This document shows positions 1-8,319 of a stretch of 64,000 nt of DNA, piece by piece. Source of the DNA: Pseudomonas syringae pv. cilantro (lineage in GTDB: Bacteria; Pseudomonadota; Gammaproteobacteria; Pseudomonadales; Pseudomonadaceae); the NCBI RefSeq assembly GCF_001293775.1, contig NZ_LGLN01000064.1, forward strand, positions 48,115 through 112,114, given 5' to 3'. A program made the translations under genes and the position numbers. Below the pieces are notes generated by a model. It had not been told where the DNA came from. It did no database searches and saw nothing but the letters and a program-made list of their open reading frames with translations. Within the stretch, counting starts at the first letter, position 1. Each line of letters starts with the position of its first letter.

Positions 1-394
1 GGCCTGCCGCACGGCGTGTCGGCCTGGTACCGCCCAGCGCCCAGGTCAGTAACGCCAGCAGGATCGGCGAGACATTGACCACCAGTAATGCCAGCGCGAC
101 CGGAATGCGCGCGACTGCCGAGTAGATGCAAAAGCTTTGGGTCGCGATCAGCAGCCCGAGCAACAACTGCCAGCGCCAGGTGCTGGCCGGCAGACTGAGT
201 GTTTCACGTTGCCACAGCACCAGGCTGGTGAGCGCCAGCAAGGTCACGCCAGAGCGACAAAGGATGGCCAGCAGCAGGCCGGTGTCGTGATCGAAGGCAA
301 TACGTGCGGCGATGTGATTGCCGGCAAACGAGCAGGCCAGCAGCGCGAGGATCAGCACGGCGATGTGACGGGGGAACAGGGCAGGGGCGGACAT
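1..394 (-). CDS. EamA/DMT-family permease, 3' end outside window
   Basis: Reads off the left edge; only the first 131 residues are visible. The translation begins MSAPALFPRHIAVLIL and shows at least three hydrophobic helices, with SFAGNHIAARIAF early in the chain, as in drug/metabolite (EamA) permeases, which normally have ten helices in two repeats. An AGGAGG ribosome site lies 8 bases before the ATG at 394. It follows the TRAP permease in the same direction after an 84-base gap that holds a hairpin, so it may be partly co-transcribed with the uronate genes. Substrate unknown. Confidence 0.75.
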   Translation of the reverse strand, partial: MSAPALFPRHIAVLILALLACSFAGNHIAARIAFDHDTGLLLAILCRSGVTLLALTSLVLWQRETLSLPASTWRWQLLLGLLIATQSFCIYSAVARIPVALALLVVNVSPILLALLTWALGGTRPTRRAAG

Positions 395-432
395 ACGCAA
401 CCAGCCTCCTTGGCTGGATAACAGAGAGTGCG

Positions 433-460
433 CACCGGAGCTCTTTGCAGAGCCCCGGTG
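433..460 (-). terminator. Hairpin between TRAP permease and DMT gene
   Basis: Twelve-base inverted repeat (433-444 with 449-460) with one mismatch and a four-base loop. No U-rich tail follows on the minus strand, so it could be a weak terminator or a processing/stability hairpin at the end of the uronate operon. Confidence 0.4.
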
Positions 461-478
461 GCGTTGCAGCGACAGACC

Positions 479-1759
479 TTAGAGCACCACGCTCGGCAGC
501 CACAGCGAAATGGCCGGCACATAGGTCACCAGCATCAGCACCAGAAACAATGCGACGTAGAAAGGCACCAGCGCTTTCACGGTGGCTTCGATGGTGACTT
601 TACCCACCGCCGCACCGACGAACAGCACCGCACCCACCGGCGGTGTGATCAGTCCGATCCCCAGGTTGACCAGCATGATCATGCCGAAATGCACCGGGTC
701 GATGCCGACGCCGACGATCACCGGCAACAGGATCGGGGTCAGGATCAGAATCAGCGGGGCCATGTCCATGACGGTGCCCAGCAACAGCAGCATCACGTTG
801 ATGCACATCAGGATCACGTAACGGTTATCCGACAGGGTCAGGAACGCTGTCGTGATCTTCATCGGGATTTCCATCAGCGTCAGGATGTAACCGAAGCTGG
901 CAGCAAAACCGATCAGGATCATCACGATGGAAATGGTCCGTGCCGCCCGGTGCATCAGCTTGGGCAGATCGCGCCATTTGTAGTCGCGGTAGATGAACAT
1001 GGTGACAAAGAACGCCCACAACACGGCAATGGCAGCCGACTCGGTGGCGGTGAAGATACCCGACAGAATGCCGCCGAGGATGATGACCATGGCCATCATG
1101 CCCCAGAGCGCTTCACCGGCGATTTTCAGCGCCTGACGTAGCGGTATGACTTCGCCCTTGGGGTAGTTGCGCTTGCGCGCGAAGATCATGCATAAGCCCA
1201 TCATCACCGCGCTGAGCAGCAGGCCCGGCATTATCCCGGCCATGAACAGCGAAGCGATCGACACGGTTCCGCCTGCCGCCAGCGAGTAAAGCACCGAGTT
1301 ATGGCTGGGTGGCGTCAATAGCGCCTGAACCGAGCCGCTGACGGTTACCGCGGTCGAGAAGTCGCGAGGGTAGCCGTTACGCTCCATTTCCGGGATCAGC
1401 ACCGAGCCGACCGAAGCGGTATCGGCAACTGACGAGCCTGAAATCGCGCCAAAGAACGTCGAGGCCACGATGTTGACCAGCGACAGACCGCCGCGCACAA
1501 AGCCGACCAGCACGGCAGCGAAGGCGACCAGTCGCCGTGACATGCCACCTTCGGCCATGATCGCCCCGGCGAGGACGAAGAACGGGATCGCCAGCAACGA
1601 GAATTTGTTCACGCCACCGGCAATCTGAATCATCAGCGCATCGGCCGGAATATCGATCCACCAGGCGCCGATCAGGGCTGACAGGCCCAGTGCATAAGCA
1701 ACCGGCATGCCGATGAGAATCAACGCGATGAAGCTGCCCAGCAGTATAAAAGCGTCCAT
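479..1759 (-). CDS. TRAP transporter large permease (DctM family)
   Basis: A 426-residue, almost wholly hydrophobic inner-membrane protein beginning MDAFILLGSFIALILIGMPV, the usual length and start for DctM/SiaM-like subunits with about twelve helices. It carries out ion-driven import of the ligand delivered by the periplasmic binding protein. The start abuts the stop of the small permease gene at 1760. Given udh, the lactonase and the porin upstream, the cargo is most likely galacturonate or glucuronate; that substrate is inferred from context, not from the sequence of this subunit. Confidence 0.92.
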   Translation of the reverse strand: MDAFILLGSFIALILIGMPVAYALGLSALIGAWWIDIPADALMIQIAGGVNKFSLLAIPFFVLAGAIMAEGGMSRRLVAFAAVLVGFVRGGLSLVNIVASTFFGAISGSSVADTASVGSVLIPEMERNGYPRDFSTAVTVSGSVQALLTPPSHNSVLYSLAAGGTVSIASLFMAGIMPGLLLSAVMMGLCMIFARKRNYPKGEVIPLRQALKIAGEALWGMMAMVIILGGILSGIFTATESAAIAVLWAFFVTMFIYRDYKWRDLPKLMHRAARTISIVMILIGFAASFGYILTLMEIPMKITTAFLTLSDNRYVILMCINVMLLLLGTVMDMAPLILILTPILLPVIVGVGIDPVHFGMIMLVNLGIGLITPPVGAVLFVGAAVGKVTIEATVKALVPFYVALFLVLMLVTYVPAISLWLPSVVL

Positions 1760-2287
1760 TTATGCGGCACCTTCGCTTTCTTCAATGACGTCGAAGCGCA
1801 TCACCGCGCGATGACTCTGGTCGCCCAGAAACAAACGTTCCAGCACGAAAATCAGGGTCACGATACCGCCGATGGGGATTGGCAGATAAGAGATCCCCAC
1901 GCGCAGAAAGGGCAGTTCGCCAACAAACTGATTCCAGGTGGTGGCGCACAACTTGAAGCCCTTGACGATCATGAACAGGGCCACAATTGCCATCAGGACC
2001 TGCACCGCCACGGCGGCGACACGACGTACCTGCTGCGGCATGCGGTCCACGGCCATCGAGACCGCCATGTGTGCGCCCGCCCGGTAACTGGCCGCTGCGC
2101 CGAAGAATGTAAACACCACCATCAGCAGAATGGCGGTGGGCTCCGGCCAGCTGGAGCCGCTGCCCAGGATGTAGCGGGCAAAAATGCCCCAGGGAATAAT
2201 CAGCGTCATGATCAGCACCGACAGACCCGCAATGCCGATACAGACGCGATAGAGCGTGTCGTTGATGCGCAATAGATTACTTTTCAT
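1760..2287 (-). CDS. TRAP transporter small permease (DctQ family)
   Basis: 175 residues with four predicted membrane segments, typical of DctQ. The motif GSGSSWPEPTAILLMV, with a conserved Trp-Pro-Glu after the second helix, is characteristic of the family. It pairs with the large permease encoded immediately downstream without a gap. The gene sits 60 bases after the binding-protein gene, the usual P-Q-M order, and should be translated from the same mRNA. Confidence 0.92.
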   Translation of the reverse strand: MKSNLLRINDTLYRVCIGIAGLSVLIMTLIIPWGIFARYILGSGSSWPEPTAILLMVVFTFFGAAASYRAGAHMAVSMAVDRMPQQVRRVAAVAVQVLMAIVALFMIVKGFKLCATTWNQFVGELPFLRVGISYLPIPIGGIVTLIFVLERLFLGDQSHRAVMRFDVIEESEGAA

Positions 2288-2347
2288 AGGGGCTCACCAC
2301 GGCGGCGAACGAGCCTGGGCTCGTTCCCGCTGCTTGATCGGACTGGC

Positions 2348-3373
2348 TTATTGGGCCGCTTGGGTGTTGCTCGCGGCCAGCGCCGGGTTGGTCTTGACCT
2401 CTTCGATGCGGCGGATCAGATCCTTGTAAGGCGCGCCGTATTTGTCACGCACCGGCTGGGTCGCGTCGTAGAAGGCTTTCTTCTGCTCCGGTGTCAGCGT
2501 GATGAACTCCACGCCCGCAGCCTTGAGTTTGGTCTCGGCTTCGGCTGACGACTTGTCCCACAGTACGCGCTCTTCCATCTGTGCTTCACGCGCGAGCTTT
2601 TTCACCAGCGCCTGTTGCTCGGGCTTGAGCTTTTCCCATGTGCTTTTCGACATCACGATCGGCTCCGGCAGGATCAAGTGCTCGGTGATCGTGAAGAACT
2701 TGGCGTTCTGGTAGTGATTGTGCTGGAGGTAGGTCGGCGGGTTGTTTTCAGCACCGTCGATCACGCCGGTCTGCAGGGCGCTGAAGATCTCGCCGGTGGC
2801 CATGGCGATGCCGTTGCCGCCCATGTCATTGATGGTGTCGATGAACACCGGGTTGCCCTGAACACGGATCTTCATGCCCTTGAGGTCCGACATCTGCCGT
2901 ACCGGCTTCTTGGTATACAGGTTGCGGGTGCCGCCATCCATCCAGGCCAGGGCGACCATGTTGAATTGCGAGTTGGTGATCTTGTCGAGAATCTCCTGGC
3001 CGATCTCACCGTCGATGATCGTGCGCATGTGCGCCTGATCGCGGAACACGAACGGCAGGTTGAAGACGTTGACGTCTGGCACCACCGGGCCGACGATGCC
3101 GAGACTGACACGGGTCATCTGCACGGCACCGCTCTGCACCTGCTCGACGACTTCCTTCTCGGAGCCGAGCACGCCGCCTGCGTACATCTTGAAGCTGATC
3201 TCGCCCTTGGATTGCTCGTCGAGCTTCTTGCCCATGTTCTGTTCAGCCACAACCGGCGCGTAGCCTGCCGGGTGAATCTCGGCGAACTTGATCTTGACCT
3301 CTGCCTGGGCCATGCCCGACATGCAGAAAGCCAGCGGAAGTGCTGCGATGAGGAGCTTGCGTTTGAAATCCAT
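2348..3373 (-). CDS. TRAP transporter periplasmic solute-binding protein (DctP family)
   Basis: 341 residues from the ATG at 3373, chosen because it is preceded by GGAG and gives a clean signal peptide (MDFKRKLLIAALPLAFCMSG... cleaving near AQA-EVKIKFAE). The open frame extends upstream to 3577, but that part overlaps the lactonase gene and is not protein-like. Family features include the ligand-binding Arg region MKIRVQGNPVFID and the NNPPTYL segment. It binds the substrate, probably a hexuronate, in the periplasm for the DctQM membrane pair. An AATAACAA motif lies just upstream of the ribosome site (3388-3395), a likely Hfq/Crc target. Confidence 0.93.
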   Translation of the reverse strand: MDFKRKLLIAALPLAFCMSGMAQAEVKIKFAEIHPAGYAPVVAEQNMGKKLDEQSKGEISFKMYAGGVLGSEKEVVEQVQSGAVQMTRVSLGIVGPVVPDVNVFNLPFVFRDQAHMRTIIDGEIGQEILDKITNSQFNMVALAWMDGGTRNLYTKKPVRQMSDLKGMKIRVQGNPVFIDTINDMGGNGIAMATGEIFSALQTGVIDGAENNPPTYLQHNHYQNAKFFTITEHLILPEPIVMSKSTWEKLKPEQQALVKKLAREAQMEERVLWDKSSAEAETKLKAAGVEFITLTPEQKKAFYDATQPVRDKYGAPYKDLIRRIEEVKTNPALAASNTQAAQ

Positions 3374-3387
3374 GGATATCTCCAATG

Positions 3388-3395
3388 TTGTTATT
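3388..3395 (-). promoter_or_regulatory. Candidate Crc/Hfq (CA) motif before TRAP binding-protein gene
   Basis: Reads AATAACAA on the minus strand, matching the AANAANAA catabolite-activity consensus known in Pseudomonas. It is about 15 bases before the start codon and just upstream of the ribosome site, where Hfq/Crc binding would block translation. Function is inferred from motif and position. Confidence 0.45.
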
Positions 3396-3429
3396 TTTGG
3401 TCGAGCTACGGGATTTTCGGAAGGCGCAG

Positions 3430-4314
3430 TCAGCCCTTGAACGCGGGTTCCTCCAGGCCTTTGACGCCAGGTCGCAAAGCGAACACGCCACCGGCGAGCG
3501 GCTGGTCGCTGAGATCGCCGCCCGGGCGAATCGAGGTGACGAACAGGATGTCCAGGTTCGGGCCACCAAACGCACACATGGCGGGCTTTTTCACCGGCAC
3601 CACCAGTGAGCGGTCAAGTTTGCCTTTGGGCGTGAAGCGGTGAATCAGCCCGGCGTCGTTGCCGCAGATCCAGTAACAGCCGTCGACATCGATTGCCGCG
3701 CCGTCGGGGCGCCCCAAGTGATGGTTCATGTCCACGAACAGGCGGCGGTCATGCGGCGTGCCGCTGTCAGTGTCGTAATCGAAGGCCCAGATCTTTTGCA
3801 CGTCGGGGTGTGAGTCAGACAGGTACATCGTGTTGCCGTCAGGGCTGAAAGCCAGGCCGTTGGGGACAATGAAGTCTTGCAGCAGCGGGTCCAGCGTCTT
3901 CTGGTTCGCGCTGTAGCGATACATCGCGCCAACCACCGCACCTGCTGCCATGTCCATCAGCATGGTGCCCGCCCAGAAACGACCTTGACGGTCGCAGCGG
4001 CCGTCATTGAAGCGCATGCCCGTGCGCAGGTGCTCGACGCTGACCAGCAGCGTGCTGATCAGGTTGCCGTCTTCACAGGGTTGCAGATGAAAAATCCCGC
4101 TCTCCATTCCGGCGATCCAGCCACCGCGGCTATCGGCGGCAATACAGGCGAGCATCTGCGGTGCTTTCCAGCTGCGCGTTGTGTTGTCTGCGCAGCTCCA
4201 GCAATGCAGTTGGCCTTGCGGAATATCCACCCAGTACAACGCCTGGTCACGCACGCTCCAGACCGGGCTTTCGCCTGTGGCATTTTGTGCATCGACGATC
4301 AGTTCGGCATCCAT
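3430..4314 (-). CDS. SMP-30/gluconolactonase-family sugar lactone hydrolase (probable galactaro/glucarolactonase)
   Basis: 294 residues forming the six-bladed SMP-30 fold. Metal-ligand positions of the family are visible: Glu in ATGESPVW (about residue 15), Asn in VPNGLAFSPDG and Asp in GRPDGAAIDVDG. Lying 42 bases after udh and before the TRAP genes, it most likely opens the 1,5- or 1,4-lactone of galactarate/glucarate made by uronate dehydrogenase. The general reaction is well supported by the family; the precise lactone is inferred from operon context. Confidence 0.88.
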   Translation of the reverse strand: MDAELIVDAQNATGESPVWSVRDQALYWVDIPQGQLHCWSCADNTTRSWKAPQMLACIAADSRGGWIAGMESGIFHLQPCEDGNLISTLLVSVEHLRTGMRFNDGRCDRQGRFWAGTMLMDMAAGAVVGAMYRYSANQKTLDPLLQDFIVPNGLAFSPDGNTMYLSDSHPDVQKIWAFDYDTDSGTPHDRRLFVDMNHHLGRPDGAAIDVDGCYWICGNDAGLIHRFTPKGKLDRSLVVPVKKPAMCAFGGPNLDILFVTSIRPGGDLSDQPLAGGVFALRPGVKGLEEPAFKG

Positions 4315-4356
4315 GACGGTTCGTGTCTCCGGATTTCTGAAAGAAAGCAGTGATGC

Positions 4357-5184
4357 TTATTGGTCGCCGAACGGCCCCGAGGCCACGAATGCGCCACCCT
4401 GATAAACCATCGCCGGATCATCGGCCGCCGGCTGCGGCTGGGCCTCGATCTTGGCACGGAACTGCTCTGAGCTGTCTTCGGGGGCATAGCCCAGCTTGCT
4501 GGCCAGGCTGTTGTCCCACCATACGTTTTTGTTGTCCGACATGCCGTAGACCACGGTATGACCTACATCCGGTGTGTACAGGGAGCGCTTGATGAGTTGG
4601 GTCAGGTCGCCAAAGCTCAGCCAGGTGCTCATCATTCGGCGGTTCTGCGGTTCGGGAAATGACGAGCCAATGCGGATGCTGACGGTTTCGATGCCGTAAC
4701 GATCAAAGTAGAAACTGGCCATGTCTTCGCCGTAGGACTTGGACAGGCCGTAATAACTGTCCGGACGACGCGGGGAGTGCGCGTCGATGGTTTCGTTCTG
4801 CTTGTAGAAACCGATCACATGATTGGAGCTGGCGAAGATCACGCGTTTCACGCCGTGCCGGCGAGCGGCCTCGTAGATGTGAAAAACGCCGCAGATATTG
4901 GCGCCGAGGATTTCCTCGAACGGCCGTTCCACCGACACGCCGCCGAAATGCAGAATCGCATCCACGCCTTCGACCAGTTGATGTACCGCATGCTTGTCAG
5001 CCAGATCGCAGACCTGAACTTCTTCGGTGGCGTCGATGGCTGGGGCCATATCGGCGATGTCGGAAAGTCGCAGCACCTTCGCGTAAGGGCGCAAGGTCTC
5101 GCGTAATACTTTGCCCAGGCCACCTGCCGCGCCTGTCAGCAGGAGGCGATTGAAGGGAGTTTGCGTGGTATGAGCCGATATCAT
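4357..5184 (-). CDS. udh: Uronate dehydrogenase
   Basis: 275 residues from the ATG at 5184 (MISAHTTQTPFNRLLLTG), preceded by an AGGA ribosome site; this matches the length I recall for the characterised P. syringae enzyme. It is an NAD-dependent short-chain dehydrogenase/reductase of the extended type: nucleotide-binding motif TGAAGGLGK near residue 18 and catalytic YYGLSK. It oxidises D-galacturonate or D-glucuronate at C1 to the aldaro-lactone, the first step of the oxidative hexuronate pathway. First gene of a minus-strand operon with lactonase and TRAP transporter; an upstream in-frame extension to 5247 falls in the operator/CA-motif leader and is rejected. Confidence 0.95.
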   Translation of the reverse strand: MISAHTTQTPFNRLLLTGAAGGLGKVLRETLRPYAKVLRLSDIADMAPAIDATEEVQVCDLADKHAVHQLVEGVDAILHFGGVSVERPFEEILGANICGVFHIYEAARRHGVKRVIFASSNHVIGFYKQNETIDAHSPRRPDSYYGLSKSYGEDMASFYFDRYGIETVSIRIGSSFPEPQNRRMMSTWLSFGDLTQLIKRSLYTPDVGHTVVYGMSDNKNVWWDNSLASKLGYAPEDSSEQFRAKIEAQPQPAADDPAMVYQGGAFVASGPFGDQ

Positions 5185-5198
5185 GAGAAAAGTCCTGA

Positions 5199-5209
5199 TT
5201 GTTATTGTT
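5199..5209 (-). promoter_or_regulatory. Candidate Crc/Hfq (CA) motif before udh
   Basis: The minus strand reads AACAATAACAA, an extended AANAANAANAA run immediately upstream of the udh ribosome site. This is the classic position for Hfq/Crc translational repression of catabolic genes in Pseudomonas. A similar A/C-rich run sits at the same place relative to the operator in the porin leader. Confidence 0.55.
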
Positions 5210-5217
5210 GTCATCTG

Positions 5218-5266
5218 TTGTCGTATGACTTGCTGAATTATTTGCACCGCCTACGCGGATTGTCAA
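5218..5266 (-). promoter_or_regulatory. udh promoter with GntR-type operator
   Basis: On the minus strand a -35 TTGACA (5261-5266) and a -10 AAATAAT (5237-5243) are separated by 17 bases. Just downstream lies TTGTCATACGAC-like dyad sequence (5218-5229; core GTCGTATGAC is a perfect palindrome). The block is nearly duplicated at 6919-6969 before the porin gene, implying one shared regulator, probably a GntR/FadR-subfamily protein (consensus TNGTNNNACNA). The regulator gene itself is not seen in the window. Confidence 0.7.
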
Positions 5267-5322
5267 CGCGGCCAACGTCTAATTCCGGCCTTTGCACACT
5301 TCGCAACACAGCTGGTTACAAA

Positions 5323-5354
5323 GGCAAAGTCTGCAGTCATCGCCAGACTTTGCC
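5323..5354 (-). terminator. Rho-independent terminator after porin gene
   Basis: Perfect 11-base stem (5323-5333 with 5344-5354) and ten-base loop directly after the stop of the OprD-like gene, followed on the minus strand by CTTTGT. It separates the porin transcript from the udh promoter. Confidence 0.65.
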
Positions 5355-5362
5355 ACAGGGCG

Positions 5363-6631
5363 TCAGAGCAGCGAAATCGGATAGCTGATGAACACGCGGT
5401 TCTCATCGAATTCGTTGGCACTGAAGTCGCGACGTAGTGTGGAATTGCGCCACTTGACGTTCAGGTTCTTGAAGGCGCCGCTCTGCACGGTGTAAGCCAG
5501 TTCGGACTCGCGCCCCCATTCCTTGCCGTCGGTGATGTTGCCGGTATGCACGTTATCACCGCTGATGTAACGGTTCATCATTGTCAGGCCGGGTACGCCG
5601 AGCACCACAAAGTTATAGTCATGCCGTAATTGCCAGGACTTCTCTTTGGCGTTGTCATAACTGGAGTTGTAACTGTCGTTGGCCAGCGTGCCGCCGCTGG
5701 TGCCGTTGACGCGCATCCACCCGGTATCGCCAGTGATCTTTTGCAGGCCGACATAGAAGGTACTGCCGCCATAGCGCGCGGAGAGCAATGCGTAGGCGGT
5801 CTTGTTGTCCAGATCGCCCGCCAGTTTGTTGCCGTCTTCCTTGCCGTTGAAGAAGCCGAGGTTGGCGCCGAGTGTCCAGTCGCCGATTGGCTGACTGTGC
5901 AGCAGATTGAAGAACTGTTGCTGATAGATATCCTGCAGTTCCGAGTACCAGATACCTGCCTGAGTACGTTTGTCGTTGAACACGTATTCACCGCCGCCGA
6001 AGTTGAAGCGGTCCGAAGTGAATGCGCCGCGTCCGTTCAGCGACATGTCCTCCATGCTGGCATCGTTACGCGGGCTGTTGCCACGGAATTGCCCGCCGTA
6101 CAGGGTCAGGCCGTCGATCTCTTTGGAAGTGACCTGACCGCCCTGGAAGGTTTGCGGCAGGGAGCGACCGTCATCGGAGCGCAGGATGGGCAACACCGGC
6201 ATCCATTCACCGACTTTCAGTTCAGTCTTGGAAACCCGCGCCTTGCCCGCCACACCCAGACGTCCGAAATCATCGGCCGGACGCCCGTCGCCATGGATCG
6301 GCAGCAACTGGGTGCCGCCGGTGCCTTTGCCGCCATCGAGTTTGACCGAGTACAGACCCAGCACATCAACTCCGAAACCCACAACGCCCTGAGTGAACCC
6401 GGACTTGGCATCAAGAATGAAGCTTTGCGTCCACTCTTCGGCCTTGTTCTGCGGTGCCGCACTGTTCGGAAAAGCCGGATTGGTGAAGTTGCGGTTGAAG
6501 TACGCGTTACGCAGGGTGAGCGTCGCCTTGGTGTCGTCCACGAAGCCTTCGGCCATGCCGAGCATCGGGAAAACCAGCGTCATGCCGCCGACCCCTAGCA
6601 GGATGCGCGAACGGGTGGTGTGAGATGTCAT
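5363..6631 (-). CDS. OprD-family outer-membrane porin
   Basis: 422 residues from the ATG at 6631, with signal peptide (MTSHTTRSRILLGVGG... AEG), then FVDDTKATLTLRNAYFNRNF, the N-terminal strand signature of OprD porins. The rest shows alternating hydrophobic beta strands and a C-terminal strand ending ISYPISLL. It forms a substrate-specific trimeric channel in the outer membrane; neighbouring udh and TRAP genes suggest hexuronates. It has its own promoter near 6940-6969, leaving an unusually long leader of about 300 bases. The AACAATAATG overlap of a CA motif with the start codon suggests Crc/Hfq control. An open-frame extension to 6748 is unsupported. Confidence 0.92.
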   Translation of the reverse strand: MTSHTTRSRILLGVGGMTLVFPMLGMAEGFVDDTKATLTLRNAYFNRNFTNPAFPNSAAPQNKAEEWTQSFILDAKSGFTQGVVGFGVDVLGLYSVKLDGGKGTGGTQLLPIHGDGRPADDFGRLGVAGKARVSKTELKVGEWMPVLPILRSDDGRSLPQTFQGGQVTSKEIDGLTLYGGQFRGNSPRNDASMEDMSLNGRGAFTSDRFNFGGGEYVFNDKRTQAGIWYSELQDIYQQQFFNLLHSQPIGDWTLGANLGFFNGKEDGNKLAGDLDNKTAYALLSARYGGSTFYVGLQKITGDTGWMRVNGTSGGTLANDSYNSSYDNAKEKSWQLRHDYNFVVLGVPGLTMMNRYISGDNVHTGNITDGKEWGRESELAYTVQSGAFKNLNVKWRNSTLRRDFSANEFDENRVFISYPISLL

Positions 6632-6638
6632 TATTGTT
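6631..6638 (-). promoter_or_regulatory. Candidate Crc/Hfq (CA) motif overlapping porin start
   Basis: AACAATAA on the minus strand lies between the GGAG ribosome site and the initiating ATG, sharing its last A with the start codon. It fits the AANAANAA consensus. Confidence 0.5.
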
Positions 6639-6893
6639 GTGCTCCCTTGTTTATCGAAAACTGTCCCCTTTTCTGGCTGTGTACTCTTTGCAGCCGACAC
6701 CTTCGAGGATTGCGTGATGCCCGTTGCCAGGCAGGGTCTCGGCCGCAAGACAGCCGAATACCGCTCGCCGAACGTCAGCGAATGCTATGAATCAGGAAGG
6801 GTGTCGAATACTGCAAGGCAGACAGCGCGGGCAAAGTCTCAATAACGATGGAGCAAGCGAGCAGGCGCGAGTCTTCATATGAACGTACCCCGA

Positions 6894-6969
6894 TTTTGTT
6901 TTTATTGTTGGCGTTATAGGTTGTCGTACAACCTTGGCGATTATTTGCAGCATGAGCGTTGTTTGTCAA
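6894..6969 (-). promoter_or_regulatory. Porin promoter with GntR-type operator (twin of the udh block)
   Basis: -35 TTGACA (6964-6969), 17-base spacer, -10 AAATAAT (6940-6946), then the palindrome GGTTGTCGTACAACC (6919-6933), which fits the GntR/FadR consensus TNGTNNNACNA exactly. An A/C-rich run (6894-6909) follows, as in the udh leader. The same element lies upstream of the divergent dehydrogenase gene, which could also be under its control. Confidence 0.72.
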
Positions 6970-7102
6970 CGAGCGGTTAGTCGCGCTTTACCGATTCACC
7001 TGGTTTTCGTGCGCCAAAAAGGGCGGTAAACGAATGGGAGTGAACGTAGCGGACGCGCAGGCAGTCCACCCGGTAACCCCATTCTTTTATTGGAGCGGCC
7101 AC

Positions 7103-7867
7103 ATGAATCGGTTCACCCAGAAAGTCGTTGTCATCACAGGAGCAGGTTCCGGGATCGGCGCAGCAGCCGCCAAGCGTTTCGCGCGTGAAGGTGCAAGCGT
7201 GGTGCTGGTCGGCCGCAACCGCGAGAAACTTGCCAACGTGGCCGCGCAACTGTCAGGCGCAGAGCATTTGATCAGAGCCACCGACGTGGCTGATCTGACT
7301 GACGTGGAGGCGCTTTTCAAGGAAGTGGCTGAGCGCTTTGGTCGTCTGGATGTGCTGGTCAACAACGCGGGTGTCGTAACGTCCGGCAAAGTGACCGAAC
7401 TGGGCGTGGACGACTGGAAAGCGCTGATGTCCGTGGACCTGGATGGCGTGTTCTATTGCACCCGCACCGCCATGCCAGCGCTGATCGCCAGCAAGGGCAA
7501 CATCATTAATGTGTCGTCGGTGTCCGGCCTGGGCGGCGACTGGGGCATGAGTTTCTACAATGCGGCCAAGGGCGCAATCACCAATTTTACGCGCGCGCTG
7601 GCCATGGATCATGGCGTGGACGGCGTGCGTATCAACGCAGTGTGCCCTTCACTGACCCGCAGCGAGCTGACCGAAGACATGCTGGGTGATGAAGCGCTGA
7701 TGGCCAAATTCAAGGAGCGCATCCCGCTGGGCCGCCCGGGCGAAGCTGAGGACGTTGGCGATGTTATCGCGTTTCTGGCCAGCGACGATGCGCGCTTCGT
7801 GACCGGCGTCAACCTGCCGGTGGATGGCGGCTTGTCTGCCTCCAATGGGCAGCCGCCGCAGGCTTGA
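7103..7867 (+). CDS. Short-chain dehydrogenase/reductase
   Basis: 254 residues from the ATG at 7103, with GGAG about 8 bases upstream; an extension back to 6959 runs through the promoter and is rejected. Classical SDR motifs: TGAGSGIG (residues 12-19) for NAD(P), NNAG, the catalytic Ser in INVSSVSG and YNAAK. Closest general types are glucose 1-dehydrogenase and 3-oxoacyl-ACP reductase-like enzymes. It is divergent from the porin and shares the uronate operator region, so a role in sugar or sugar-acid oxidation is plausible but not shown. Confidence 0.85.
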   Translation: MNRFTQKVVVITGAGSGIGAAAAKRFAREGASVVLVGRNREKLANVAAQLSGAEHLIRATDVADLTDVEALFKEVAERFGRLDVLVNNAGVVTSGKVTELGVDDWKALMSVDLDGVFYCTRTAMPALIASKGNIINVSSVSGLGGDWGMSFYNAAKGAITNFTRALAMDHGVDGVRINAVCPSLTRSELTEDMLGDEALMAKFKERIPLGRPGEAEDVGDVIAFLASDDARFVTGVNLPVDGGLSASNGQPPQA

Positions 7868-7908
7868 TGTTCGGCAGCACGCCTCATTGGAATGCCAGGT
7901 GGCCAGTA

Positions 7909-8319
7909 TCAAAGTACCTCGGTGCAAAATATTGCAGGCGTTACGATACGAGTTCGTTCAATGTGCCCGCGCTGCAATAGACCCGCGCGGCGATCACCAG
8001 TGACGAGATAGTCTGCATTACCTGCGAGCGCCATGGCCAATAGAAACGAGTCGTCCGGATCGTCGGCCTCGTCCTCAATGGTCAGGCGCTCTAATACCAA
8101 AGCGCGCTGCGGGTTGTTGATCATGGCACCCACTTTGGCGGGTTTGAGGATTGCCTGTAGCTTGGGGTAGCGGCTCGCACGTCGAATTTCCTCAAGTTGC
8201 ATTCGCGACGTTACGACTTCGAAGCGAGCGCTGCGCCAGGCACGGTAGATGGTATCGGGTGCACCGTGTGGGGAGATCAGTGCGCTGAACAAGATATTGG
8301 TATCCAACACGACCCGCAT
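7909..8319 (-). CDS. PIN-domain ribonuclease toxin (putative toxin-antitoxin, COG1569 type)
   Basis: 136 residues beginning MRVVLDTNILFSALIS, with the first catalytic Asp at residue 6, further acidic positions in QLEEIRRASRYP and DDPDDSFLL, and the late Asp in ADYLVTGDRRAG; together these form the PIN nuclease site. Overlaps the upstream antitoxin-like gene by one base (8319), so translation is coupled. It probably cleaves RNA when released from its partner. The target is unknown. Confidence 0.82.
   Translation of the reverse strand: MRVVLDTNILFSALISPHGAPDTIYRAWRSARFEVVTSRMQLEEIRRASRYPKLQAILKPAKVGAMINNPQRALVLERLTIEDEADDPDDSFLLAMALAGNADYLVTGDRRAGLLQRGHIERTRIVTPAIFCTEVL

Noticed and set aside
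2615..3643. 342-codon plus-strand open frame opposite the TRAP binding-protein gene
   Set aside because: Antisense to a gene with signal peptide and family motifs; no ribosome site.
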